From contig OV884056.1 of assembly GCA_930367215.1 (NCBI GenBank), positions 56,916,308 through 56,980,307 of the forward strand: 64,000 bases of DNA, written 5' to 3'. Position 1 is the first letter of the stretch. The number at the start of each line of letters is the position of its first letter. Position numbers and translations under genes: made by a program. The notes below the pieces were generated by a model. The model was not told where the DNA came from and made no database searches. It worked only from the letters and a program-made list of their open reading frames with translations. Below, in pieces: positions 23,183 through 34,752 of the stretch. Source of the stretch: Pollenia angustigena. Its lineage: Eukaryota > Arthropoda > Insecta > Diptera > Polleniidae.

Positions 23183-23719
23183 TAGAAAGAACAAACGGAA
23201 TGACAAACTTATATACCGTTTTGCCTTCGTTGAAGGCTAAATTTTTTTCCTGCTATAATTTAATTAATTTTTTAATTAATATCACAAATTTTTTTTTATT
23301 GAAATCCATTTGAATTTTTGGTGGTATGGTAAATTATGAACCACGCTTCACGAAGCCTTGCAAATTGATTTAAAATCTTTTGAAACTATTGCGGATTGAA
23401 TTTTGCTGCAATAAGATTATTGGTTTGAGGCATACCAAAGAATTTCCGAGAGTTGGCTTTATATTGGAACTATAGTTAATTATAGACCGATTTTCAAAAA
23501 GTTTGGCAGTATGATTTCCATTCATATTAAAAGAATTTATGCTAAATTTAATGAAAATCGTTGTATTCTGTCACCGGTTTATGTTAGTTTTTGTAAGAAT
23601 AATATATACATTTTGTAAGGAGTTTGTTCCACATTTAGGTTTTTAACTCTTTTCCAACTGAACCGAATTAGTTGGATTTCAATCTCAAACTGCTTAGGAG
23701 TACTAGAAAGAATTTGATG

Positions 23720-24215
23720 CTTATATTCTTCTTATCTGTTGAGTCCCTCGAACGTGAAAGTGTTTTCAACACACGATCAGAAGGCCAGACAGACGGACAT
23801 GGCTAAATCGACTTAGAAATACTCAAAGACCCAGGATATACATATATTATTTATAAAGTCTTAAGGCTCAACCATAATATGCATAGCCTTGCTTAACCTA
23901 CTGTCAAAAATTAACAAAAAGTCGCTTAAATGTATTTAAGAAAACCAAAACAAAATAAAAAACATTTGATTCCGTACGGAATGTGCGATTAGATTCGCAT
24001 CTTGCTTAAGCAAATGACAGTTTCATTAAACTTAGCAAACAGTTTCCTTAAGTTCATTATGGTTTGCCTCATATAATTTACCTGTATTCGCTCATTCGCT
24101 TAAGCCAACTAAAGCAAATTGTGGTTGGAAAATTAGATGAATATTAAAAAAATTCCATGCGGAATGACAAACTTAGTATACCCTCATTTTCCACTACGTG
24201 AGGTGGTAGAGGGTA
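23720..24215 (-). mobile_element. Helentron-like fragment, minus strand, with nested MITE
   Basis: A minus-strand 5' end TATACCCTCTACCACCTC at about 24215, with AAGTTTGTCATTCCGC after it, and a GTCC/GTCT remnant near 23795. A MITE (23869-24128) separates the two blocks. Confidence 0.65.
23869..24128. mobile_element. MITE (CAACC...GGTTG ends)
   Basis: Loosely inverted ends, CAACCATAATATGC and GCAAATTGTGGTTG. A related copy in the opposite orientation is at 56119-56361. Both share TTAACAAAAAG-type and CATTTGATTCCGTA-type motifs. Confidence 0.65.
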
Positions 24216-25095
24216 TAAAGATCTTAAAATGTGCCGGGTAATACACACTGAGAGAGTGTAAACAAAAAAGAGGCAATTACTTTCGCATTAGAGAGTAATT
24301 TAGTAATTGTTAAAATAAATAAATTAGAAATTAAGTTTGGTAGTGAGAACGTAAAAGAGTTAAAGAATTTTATGTATCAAAAGCAAATCACACCTTACCG
24401 GGTACAAGAAGCATCTTGTCTGTACAGTGGTGAATAAGAAATTAGCATACACAATTGTCTAGATACAAAAAGTAGTAATATTTTTATCAAAACATAATGA
24501 ATTTATATATTTTAGATGACAGCAATCCTTAAACAAGTCATAAACATTAGAAAACAAAATCTTTTTTTTTGCAAAAATTTATTTATTAGATACAAATTTT
24601 CTTTGGATTGAATTTATTCGATAAAATTTTTATTGTGCGAATGTTTCAAAATAAACGATTAAAATTGACCACAATCACAACATTTTTAAGTGATACACCT
24701 AAAGTAAAAAAAAAAATCATTAGATTAAGAATTTGTGTGAAAATTATTTATAGTTCTTTTTGCAAAGAATTTATGCGATTAAATTATTATTGTGCCGATG
24801 TTTCACAATAAATAACATAAATTTGCCAAATCACCGTATTTTTGTGTTAAACGCCCAATATAAATGATTTATTCGAATACAATATTGTCGTAAACTTATT
24901 TATTCGCTAAAAATGTTAAAGAAAAATTATTCGAATTAAATAAAAAAAATTTATTCGAATAATCGAATAAAATTTTATTCGATTATTAAATAAAAAAATT
25001 AGCTTTTAATATTATTTTCTTTTGAATTTAAAACCTTTCTTTCTTTAAAGGTTTGGCTTCAATGTTGGAAACAATTCTAAAAGGGTGTTTATTAC
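24216..25095. other. noncoding AT-rich sequence with TTCGAATAA motifs
   Basis: No gene. Between 24850 and 25010 TTATTCGAATAA/ATTCGATTATT motifs recur irregularly, echoing the 29-bp array at 29095-29640. Confidence 0.45.
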
Positions 25096-25365
25096 CCAGT
25101 AAAAACTTCGCCTACTTTTTTAAAATGAATAGCTTCTTTAACTCATTATTTTGTAGCTTTCTTCTATAACTACATCTAAACCACTTCCATAACTTACTTT
25201 TTTATGGATGTATGCAGGTAAACAAAATAATGACTTACTTTTTAATGCTTTAATTTTGGGACATCCCTTGTAAAATTCATTGGTTCTTTCAGTAGAATTG
25301 TAAGTAGTGCTCTTATGTTTTTCTGATTACTCGACACATTATTTTGTAGGCGAAGTTTTTACTGG
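25096..25365. mobile_element. 270-bp MITE (CCAGTAAAAACTTCGCCTAC ends)
   Basis: A 20-bp perfect terminal inverted repeat at 25096-25115 and 25346-25365. The internal sequence has further short inverted segments around CATTATTTTGTAG. No target duplication is obvious. Confidence 0.8.
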
Positions 25366-28359
25366 ATAATCAAGAAAATATTGATTTGACACTAAAAACT
25401 TTTGCTTGTTGTCTATTTTTATTCGGCGGCTTCTTTAGCCGAATGTGTTGAGTTCCTAAGACATTGATCCACACGTCGATCGTTATTTTTTTCACTTTTT
25501 ATCCAACATTTTTTTTTTTGGAGACAAAGTTTCAAATATGAATTTCTTTCACAGCAGCGGATTTTATTTAAAAAAAATTTTTTGTATCAAATGAAGCCCT
25601 TGAAAGTTTTATTATTTTGCCACAAAATAAATGGAGGTTTAATTATTAGTTTCTTTGTGGTTAATCAAAATGTTTGTGGTTTTTAATCCAAGTTTGATTT
25701 TTATTTAACTTAGGCTCAAGTTCATTTAAATTTAATTTTTATTAAACTATTTTAATTAAGGAAGGAGTTTTATAACATGAAATTGATTAAAATTTGCTAA
25801 AAATTTTTATTCCTGGCGTAACTAGGGGTTGAACACGGGTCAAACTTACATGTTTCGAAAATGACCACATTCTCATAATCAGAGTTTTTTGCAGTTTTAC
25901 ACTTCTCGACACAACGACGGCTGTCAGCCTATAGTCAAACATCAAATTTGTAACCAACGGTATTCATGTTTTTCCTCACTTCTGTTTTTCCGTACTGTTT
26001 TCAAGAATTTTTCTTCGATACCAATTAAAAAAATTATCAAAAAATTTTGATTTTATTCATGTTGTAGATTCCTTCCTTCATTTAAATAATTTTATGATAA
26101 TTTGATTAAATTAAGTCTCTTTTAAAATTAAAACTTCATTCTTCATTAAATAAATTAAATGGTAATTTTTTTTAATGAACTTGAGCATGATTTAAACAAA
26201 AATCAAAGTTTTAATTATTTAAACAATTTTACCATTTTGCTCAATTTCCTGCAAAAATTTACCAAATAAATTTGTGTGTTCTGGTAATCAATACAAACAC
26301 TGGCATTTTCTTGAAATGAAAAAAGTTCCACAAAAAATGGCAAAGGGATTGGCTGCTGTTCCTACGGTTGGGTTGTGCGTCAGATTGTGTTACCAGCAAA
26401 AGTTTGGCTACGCTGGTGTTTTCCCTTTTGTGGTTAACGACGTTTAATTGAAAGACAATAAAAAGTTTTTTTGTTTTTGTTAAAAGTAAACAAAAAGAAA
26501 ATTCATACAAACGATTTTGAAGGTTGTTTTATTGAAGTGGTAAAAAAATTCATATAATGAATTGAAAATGAGATAGAAAAAGTAATAATTCGATGTTAAA
26601 GTAAAAATTCGAAAAAATAAGCTATGTGTAAAAAATCGATTATTCGAATAAACTTTTATTCGATTAATCGAATAAAATTTCACTCGACTGCTTAAAATTT
26701 TTTTTTTTTTATAGAAAATTTATTCGATGAATCTTATAATTAAAGCAAGATTATTAAAATTTTCTTTCGATAAAAAAATTAATTTAATTTTATTGTAGAA
26801 AGTTATTAAATTAAGTTTTTTTTAAAAATTTAATTCGATAGTTTATTTAAAAAAATTTTGATTTGTTCTTTAATAATATATTCTGTTTAAAAATTTTATT
26901 CGATTATTTTGCAAATAAAAAGTTTTATTCGATTAACGTTTTCAAGAGCAAAATTTTTTTTTTCAGTAAAAATATTCGGAAGAAAAAAAATTTTGTTAAA
27001 AAAATTTAAAAAAAAAATATTGTCGAAAAAGAATTTTTTAATTATTTTTAATTTAGTCGAATAATCGAATCAAATTTATCCGAATAATCGCCTTAAATAT
27101 TCGAATAATCGAAAAAATTTATTGGAATAATCAAATCGATTTTTTTTTACCGAAGATTAATTTTTTGTTCCCACATTTATTTTTCATATGTGGCAACCTT
27201 TATTTTATATTTATAAAGTTAGAAAACGGCGCAAATAACAAGTAATAAACTTTTTAATTTAATTTATTTTCTTTTAAATATTTCTTCTTTTATTAAATTT
27301 TTTTGTCATATAGATTCCACCCACACTCATACAAACTTTAAAAAGCAATTTACTACAGAATTTTGAAATTTTTTTAAATAAATTTTCATTTTAACTTTTT
27401 TTCTGGTTTCTTGTTCTTTCTTTCTTTTTTTTTTTTTGTTTTAGAAAAATATTCAAAAATGGATTATGCTTGTATATTTCTTATTATTTGCATTTGTTTA
27501 AGAAATTCTGAGTTTTTAACTTTTAATGGAGAAGAATAATAAATGAAGATTTTTGTTTGCTAATTGTTGTATTGCTACAAAATCATTTTAAGAATGAAAT
27601 TCTTAATGAAAGGAAAATTATTGTTTACAGGAAAAAGTTCTTTGTCGATAGATTCATTCTCTCTGCTGTACTTTTACGTTGTGGTAAAATACTTATGAAG
27701 AAGAAAAATTTAATTTAAATGAAAAAATTAAACCATTTTGTCTAGAAAAATAACCAAAAATATTATAAAAGATTTACTGTAATAAAAAGTTTAAGAGTAT
27801 CCTTTTTTAAAAGGCTAGTCAAACTTTCATGACAAAAAACTGTCAATAATTAATTAAATACTTTAATTTTTGTATTATAAATATATTTAAAATCTTATTC
27901 CTTAAACTTTTTAAAAGATTAATGAACAATTTTCAAAAAGAACAATGCAAATATGACGAATACTTGGAGTCTTAATGACCCTAAGGACACAAACAAAACA
28001 AGAAAGTAGTTTAAATAGTCATCAATTTACTACAATATTTTAAACCATACTTGAAAAACAAACATTAAAAGATAAATGATACACATACTTAAAATGAAAT
28101 AATCCAATACCCGGTAGTTCTGAAAGGGCCATTAAGACTAGATAGACTGTATTTGTATTATATTATTCGAGTAAAATATATCTACAAGAAATGTTTTGAT
28201 GTGTGTAACACTTAAAACTATTGGTCCTAGACCCAACTTTTAGTACTTACACCGATCAAAACAGATTCAATGTCCGTCCGTCCGGCAGGCTGGGTGTCCA
28301 TGCAAAGTTTGTGCGCAAAATACAAGTTGCAATTTAAGAGATGAAATAATGTATATGTA
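25366..28359. other. noncoding AT-rich sequence
   Basis: No gene recognised. From 26630 to 27150 there is a dispersed set of ATTCGAATAA/ATTCGATTAATCG motifs related to the later minisatellite. A GTCCGTCCGTCC fragment with Helentron-like surroundings sits at 28262-28330. Confidence 0.45.
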
Positions 28360-28828
28360 CCCTAGAACTGACACCAAAGAAGTCTCGTGATAGGTCTTTG
28401 GTGGTAGAGACCGGTTCTAGTTCTCACACTTTATATGAATAAGACCTATCACTTTTACATGGGGTTGTCATTGGAGGGTGTCAATTGACACCATTCGACC
28501 AGTCACACATCTATTCTAAATGGACGTGCTTAGTGACAGTTAATATAATGTAGTATTATTTCAATACAATGTAGTATTTTTTTCAGTAAAACAAGTTCTA
28601 GAACTAAATTTTAGAACCAAATTTTAGAAAGTCCCAAAAAATGAGTCATTCCACCGGTGAAGACTGTACTGTAGTTTATTACTTTTTCTACCTTTTTGTT
28701 CTTCATAAACCAGTTACATGATTGGTCCTCCTTTCACTGGTCACGAGTTATCTCTTTTTGTACCTGTTCTATTTTCACAACTCCCAGTACCAGTCTGGTG
28801 GACCAATTGACTCAAATTTCCCGCAGGG
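28360..28828. mobile_element. DNA element copy 2 (CCCT...AGGG ends), uninterrupted
   Basis: 469 bp with CCCT/AGGG tips, flanked by the hexamer TATGTA on both sides (28354-28359, 28829-28834). It aligns end to end with the two halves of 9567-10998 and lacks the MITE that interrupts that copy. No coding capacity. Confidence 0.8.
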
Positions 28829-28835
28829 TATGTAT

Positions 28836-29040
28836 AACTAGCGGATACCCGGCGTGTGCTACTATTCTTCCCTCCCCTTGTAGTCTTATTTTTGAAAAAA
28901 TGCATAGCTTTTGTGTCCATATAAATGGTTATCTATTATCTATGTTTTAAATTACATTAGAATCTGTTAGATAATTCTGGGGAGGCAGAAATTGCCTCCT
29001 TAAAAATTTTTATAAATGCAGGACATCGGTTTGATGGTTT
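28836..29040 (+). mobile_element. dispersed repeat starting CTAGCGGATACCCGGCG
   Basis: It shares its start with 54388-54570 (plus) and the minus-strand copy at about 50930-51330. All contain TCTATCTATGTTTT and GGAGAGGCAGAAATTGCC-type motifs followed by CCCCTCGTGG or CCCCTTGTAG. These internal blocks also occur in the Helentron at 11389-12026. Class unknown. Confidence 0.55.
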
Positions 29041-29094
29041 TTATTTTTATTCAATTCATTTGATGAATCGTGTTGCGTTTTCTATAAAAGCCTA

Positions 29095-29640
29095 TAAAAA
29101 CTTTATTTCAACACAGTTTTCTGTAAAAAATCTACTCGAATAAAATATTCCATAAAAACTTTATACGAATAAAACTTTCCATAACAACTTTATTCGAATA
29201 AAATTTGAAATAAAAACTTTTTTCCAAAAAAATTTTTTATAAAAACTTTATTCTTATAATATTTTCTATAAAAAATTTATTCAAATAAAATTTTCTATAA
29301 AAACTTTATCGAATAAAACGTTCTACAAAAACTTAATGTGAATTAAATATTTCATTAAATCTTAATGCGAATAAAGTTTAATATAAAACTTTATCAAATA
29401 AGTTTTTCTATAAAAACTTTATTCGAATATAATTTTCTATAAAAACTTTTTTTGAATAAAATATTCTATAAAAACTTTATTCGAATAAAATTTTCTATAA
29501 AATCTTTATTCGAATAAAATTTTCTCTTTTAACTTTATTCGTATAAAATTTTCTAAAAAAACTTTATCTAAATTAAATGTTCTTTAAAAACTTTATTCGA
29601 ATAAAATTTTCTACTGAAAAAGTATATTCGGTTAAAATTT
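29095..29640. repeat. 29-bp minisatellite (about 18 units)
   Basis: Tandem units close to AACTTTATTCGAATAAAATT + TTCTATAAA (29 bp), centred on the palindrome TTATTCGAATAA. The first and last units are diverged and faded copies continue to about 29830. No coding frame. Confidence 0.85.
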
Positions 29641-29840
29641 TATGTTAATACTTTTTCTGGATTCAGTTACAGTTTTCATTTAGAAATCGGCTATTCGAAT
29701 AAAATTTTCTATAGAGAAAATTTATTTCAAGAACATTTTGCAGAACCTTTTTGGATAACAATTTTAGTCGATTAAATGTTTTAGTATTGGAAAACAGTTT
29801 TTAAGGAAACATTTTATCGGGCCAAAGTTTATTCGAATCA

Positions 29841-31798
29841 ATCCCTTAAGAAATGTTTTTTTTTTATTTTAAAAGTCTTCGTTTTTTAATGTTTTCCCGT
29901 CTAGTCATACGATTTTGTCTCTATTTGATCATCCATGTCTTACAACTACCGGATATTTATGCATAACCATTGAATTATGTATGCATTGCAAATATTTATT
30001 CTTAAATACAAGTTCACATGTGGTTTTAATAGATTATCATCACATATTGGCAGACAGGAAAATATGAAAAACAAGAAATTGTCATTTCAGTTTGTAAATG
30101 ATTAATAGCGTACGTGTTTACGACTCTTAACAGGGCGTTAAAGATAACAAATAAACGACTTAAAGAATAGGGGCAAAGGAGAAAGGGCACATTTAGTACA
30201 GAACAAAAAATATTAAACAGAGTTTTAAAGACTTTTAAAGTAGGAATCCTGTAAAGGATAAAAAACCTGAAACCTCTTTGGTAACTTACTTTTCCCCATC
30301 CCCAGCATCTACTCCATAAATACCTAATTTCAATGTAAAGTTTATGGAAAAGGAAAAAATGCTACAACTTCTGCAAACGTGATAAGAAAATGGTAAATTA
30401 TATTTACTAATAGCCTGCAGATGTTTATACATTCATAAAATTGATTGATGCACATTTTCAATCAGAAAATGGAAAAATTACTGACCAAAGCGGGAAACAA
30501 ATATTATTTGTCAATAACAAAAATGTCTGCAGGAAACAACATTTAAATTTCATTGAATTTTGTAGTTACTTTGGGATAAACTTTGTTACAGTTGTGTACT
30601 TAAACTTTAGCTAGAGTCAATATTTTTACGAAAGAAGAAATTTTTACTTGGAAGCCATAAGAAACAAATCACCAATAATTTCGAACATTATTGGAAAAAA
30701 GCAACGACTATTAAAAAAATGGTAAAAATCAATGTTCGTAACTTCCCCATATAATTCCTCAGAAAATTATTTGAAGGCACACTGTATTTCATCCAATCAA
30801 TGGTAACGTTCTGACCAGTCTCTTAGACTGTATATACATCATGACTATTTTGCAAGGGGGATTAGGCATGACTTTAACTTTTTGCAGGCGAATAGGTTTT
30901 GAAAACCCAAGCCAAAACAACAATTTTTTTGACAGTAGTGAAGTCTTCGCATTCGAAGTGATATTAACATGACTAAAATGATTGGAATAATTTAACAGAA
31001 TATTTCGATTGAAAAGTGGGTGGATATATTTGAACTGATTGACGACTTTGAAAACATATGTTTACAATATGCTAGAGTTGTTTTGGTGTTTATTTATTTG
31101 TAGTACTCCTTTAAATGAAAAGCAAACTGAGTTCAAAGCTAAAGCTAAAAAGAGTTGCGAGTCCTTATACAAGTACGATTGCTTAATTTCTGTTGGATGA
31201 TTTTTTTTTTTTTATATTTATTTTCATAAAGTCTCATAGAAAATGCTTCTTATTTATTTATTCAAATTTAATATTAATTTAATCTAAATTCAATTCAAGT
31301 ATTTATTTAAATTTTCAAACTAACAAAAAGATTTGTTAAATCAACGTAAATATGGATAACCAAATGCAAAAGAGTAAACAAAAAAAGGAAAAAGAGAAAG
31401 CAAACTAGGACGTTAGAAAAAACATGTTTATTTGTATAAAAACGTTTGTAAAATTTTATGAGAAACTTCACAAGTTTCACAAATGTATAAAAAAAGCAAT
31501 ACAAAAAAAACTCATAAAAACACGTTTCCCTGCAAGCATTTAAACAAATTCTTTTTTTTTTGAAGATAAAAATTACTGCCCCCTTTCACTTCTAAATGAT
31601 TAAAGTAAAATTAACCAAAAGAAATTTGTATTCTTATCGTATATTCATCATCTGATTTTAGTCGTTTTTGTCACTTCTGGATGATAATAATAGAGAAACG
31701 CATAATAAGGAAAGTAGTCGGGCATGTTCTAGAAATCGAAAATGTTAAAAAACTACCCTGTAATAAAAGTTCACTTCGTTCTTTGAGTACCAATTATA
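29841..31798. other. noncoding sequence
   Basis: No gene or repeat boundary recognised. Base composition is somewhat less extreme than in neighbouring stretches, so part of this may be unique host sequence. Confidence 0.4.
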
Positions 31799-32674
31799 AT
31801 GGGTGATTTCTTAAGAGCTAAAGGAGAGTTAACAAAAAACACATAAAATTCAGAAAAATTCATGAAATCTTTATTTGAATCGATAGTACGGTCCATAAAA
31901 TTAAATGTTTGAAGATTATATCATGCAAATGTTGACCGTGACTGCGCCTCAAATGGTCCATCCGCCTAGTCCAATTTTGGCATACTCTTTCCAACATTTC
32001 GGCCGGTATCTCATGAATAAATGCTTCAATGTTGTCTTCAAAGGCGTCAATTGAAGCGGGCATGTGTGTATAGACATGAGCTTTAACATAGCCCCACAAA
32101 AAATAGTCTAAAGGCGTTAAATCGCACGATCTAGGCGGCCGAACGTGAAATAAAATGTTCACCGAACTCGCCTCTCAATAAGTCCATTGTTAAGCGTGCT
32201 GTGTGGCATGTGGGTACCGTCTTGTTGAAACCACATGTCATGCAAGTCCAGCTCTTTCATTTTCGGCAAACAAAAGTTGGATATCATCTCACGGCAGCGC
32301 TCACCATTCACAGTTACGTTACGATTCGCATCATATTTAGAGAAGTACGGTCCAATGATGCCACCAGCCCATAAACCGATACAGCTGCGATTTTTTCTTC
32401 AGTTCGCACTCTACGTAAGCGTGTTGGCCCGAATAGCCGCTTCAGTGGGTCGATTAAACTGACCATAAAATGAAGAAACGCGCGATGAACTTTCTTAACA
32501 GAGCACGTATTTTGATAATAAAATTCAATAATTTGCAAGAGTTGTTCATTTATAAGACGAATCATGGTTAAATTATAGACCAAACTGAAGATGTTTGACA
32601 GTGAAACAAAACACGAAACGTGCGTCAGCTGTTTAAATTAGTGTTGCCAAAAAGATAATAGCTAAATCACCCGA
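31799..32674 (-). mobile_element. mariner-superfamily transposon with internal deletion
   Basis: Ends GGGTGATTT (31801) and AAATCACCC (to 32672), with TA nearby on both sides (31797-31798, 32675-32676). At about 0.87 kb it is shorter than an autonomous element and carries a deleted transposase on the minus strand. Confidence 0.75.
31860..32583 (-). pseudogene. mariner-superfamily transposase, internally deleted and frameshifted
   Basis: The N-terminal part (32583 down to about 32390) reads LINEQLLQIIEFYYQNTCSV and RLRRVRTEEKIAAV, a helix-turn-helix region. It joins directly to a late segment reading WAGGIIGPYF, NVTVNGERC and WFQQDGTH (second catalytic Asp), then after frameshifts PPRSCDLTPLDYFLWGYVK (third acidic position) and the C-terminus to 31860. 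In the family I know, some 100 residues with the SDEAHF first Asp lie between EKIAAV and WAGGIIG; here they are missing. The product could bind DNA at best and could not cleave. Confidence 0.85.
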
Positions 32675-32981
32675 TATTTACAAGAAACAACTCTTAAAGC
32701 CAGGAAAAACTACGGCCATTTTGTAAATAATTGAACATATAATCTCGTTTGACTTAATTTTCAATGTTCGTAGTTCGATTTCTACAATTTACCCGAATGT
32801 CACATCAGCGAGAACGTTAGATTTACAAAAACAATGAACATAGTTTCATCTTCCGAAGTTTTCCAAATTAAATTGGAGAGTTTTCGAGCATGAATTCGAA
32901 GTAAAAACTGGTTGTATAACTTTAAATGTGAACGGCGTTTTTTTACACATGGTTTATTTATGTCTTTACTATATACGAAGT

Positions 32982-33318
32982 ATATTGTCACCTAAAATGC
33001 AAAAGGCACTAACTAACAAAAAATTAATCTGATGTATTGCATCAACACAAACGTCCACAAAAAAGTTTATTGACAAAAAAACAAAAGGCCCTATTTACAA
33101 AAGATTATATGGTAAACGCTAAAAGGCCTAACTAGCATTTTACATAATATGCCACATTGTCAATAGTCAAAACAACTGGTATTTAAAAAAAAAAGAAGAA
33201 AAAAAGATAATAAGCAGTATAAAGCGATTTACCAATTTAGCATTTCAAATGGTTTTTGCTTCTGCTGTCAAATTTTCAAAATGTTCGACAGGGCCTTTTG
33301 CGTTTTAGGTGACGATAT
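32982..33318. mobile_element. MITE (ATATYGTCACCT...GGCCCT ends), copy A
   Basis: Terminal inverted repeats ATATTGTCACCTAAAATGCA and, inward from the right, ATATCGTCACCTAAAACGCA, each followed by AAAGGC. 337 bp. The same family is found at 53096-53458. Internal AAAAGGCCTAAC and AGATTATATGGTAAAC motifs are shared in opposite orientation. Confidence 0.8.
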
Positions 33319-33719
33319 GGATTTTTGAGCCGTAAACATTTATCACTAACTAGTGTTTGCCCAGTCGTCGAAATTCTACTGATTCTGATTATTTACACAA
33401 ATTTATAGAAAACACACATAAAATTATAAAAAAATTTATATATTTTGGGCAATGAATCAAAAAAGCAAGTTTGCGCATTGCCCAGGTCCGGTATTTTTGT
33501 GTATGACGAAGAAATAGACTTTGTGTATGCGCATTTGTGTGTGTCTTACGTTTTTTACAACAAACACTCTTATTTAGTCTATGATGAAGTAGATGCGCAG
33601 TAGACAATTTTTTTTTGTACGGCTGAGTGTGCAATATGGTTTTTTTTATTCATGATTTCGGGCATTTGTTCTTCCGCCTTAGTGAATCGATTTAGCGAGA
33701 GACTTACCTCCGGTCCATC
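33319..33719. other. noncoding sequence
   Basis: No recognisable gene. The 81-codon minus frame at 33389-33634 shows no family features. Confidence 0.4.
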
Positions 33720-34560
33720 GCTGTCTTCCACTCAAATCCGTGAATGTTGAATTTAGTTTTGTAAGTTCAATAATATAAAATACAATCAAAAAGTCCCAAT
33801 AGAAAAACAAAAAATTACCAAAAAGTCTCCTCTAATAGTTTCCCAATTAATCTGGACTCTGCATGTTGAATTTAATTTTTATAGTTTTAATAAAAATCCA
33901 AAAAGTACCAGGACGAAAAAGTACTAAAAATATCCCTCTTACAGATTCTCATTCACTCAGCACCTTGCATGCTTAATTTTATGTTTCTAGATCCAATACT
34001 AAGGCAAATTAAAAAAAGTACCAGTTGTAGAGCGAAAAAGTACAAAAAAATCCCTCTTACAGCTTCGCATTCACTCAGTTCTTTGCATGTTTAATTTTAT
34101 GTTTCTAGGAGTTTTAAAAAAGTACCAGTTGTAGCATGAAAAAGTACCCAAAAGCTCACCCTTATAGATTCTGGTTCACTCAAGACTATGCATGTTTAAT
34201 TTAATGTTCTAGGTTGAAGAACAAAAAAGTACCAAAATTTTTCATCTTGTTGGCTCTCATGCACTCAGGACCCTGCAACTATATTTTTATGTTTCTAGGT
34301 CCAGCATTGAGGAAAATTTAAAAAGTACCCCTTGTAGATGGAAAAAGTTCCAAAAAGATACCTCTTCTTCATATTCTCATTCGCTCAGGACTTTGCATGC
34401 TTAATTTAATGTTTCTAGGTAAAATATTAACGAAAATAGTACCAGATAAAGAACAAGAAACTACCAAAAATTTTCATCTGATAGGTTTTCATTTACTCAG
34501 GACCCTGCACCTTTAACTTTATGTTTATAAGTTTAATATCATAGAAAAATCAAAAATTAC
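33720..34560. repeat. tandem array of about 85-121-bp units with GTACC motifs
   Basis: About eight diverged units. Each contains an AAAAGTACCA-type motif twice, then CTCATTCACTCAGGAC, TTGCATG and TTAATTTTATGTTTCTAGG. The last motif recurs at about 33757, 33878, 33981, 34099, 34204, 34289, 34409 and 34521. The GTAC/AAAAAGTAC motifs resemble the subterminal regions of the hAT at 17711-19018, so the array might be a hAT-derived subterminal expansion (inference). Confidence 0.75.
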
Positions 34561-34752
34561 CACATGCAGCACGGAAAACTAAAAGTAATTAAATTTTCCG
34601 TATTTACCCATTTTGATACTTTTTTTCTCCCCATAGAAGTATCAAAAATTTCGATATTGTTGTGGGAGCCCATAATTGAATAGGTATATGTTAATGAATG
34701 AAAAAAAAATGTTTTGCAAAAAAGTACCAAAAATAAGTACGATTTTCACACC

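Larger units (their letters stand above)
17243..23240 (-). mobile_element. Helentron-like repeat, minus strand, interrupted by nested insertions
   Basis: The left part (17243-17584) and right part (22362-23240) form one minus-strand element. Its 3' end shows GGTGTAGGGTATTAAAGATTC (17261-17281 region) and an eroded terminal hairpin. Its 5' end at 23200-23240 reads GCCTTCAACGAAGG and then AAGTTTGTCATTCCGTTTG. A GTCC/GTCT tract lies near 22820. Blocks with TTTGGCTCTTTC and GCCACGCCC repeat on both sides of the Tc1 insertion. Nested inside are the Tc1 element 17585-22361 and the MITE 22904-23182. Confidence 0.7.

Noticed and set aside
29095..29640. 29-bp repeats as a possible CRISPR array
   Set aside because: Units are directly tandem without unique spacers, and the genome is clearly eukaryotic.
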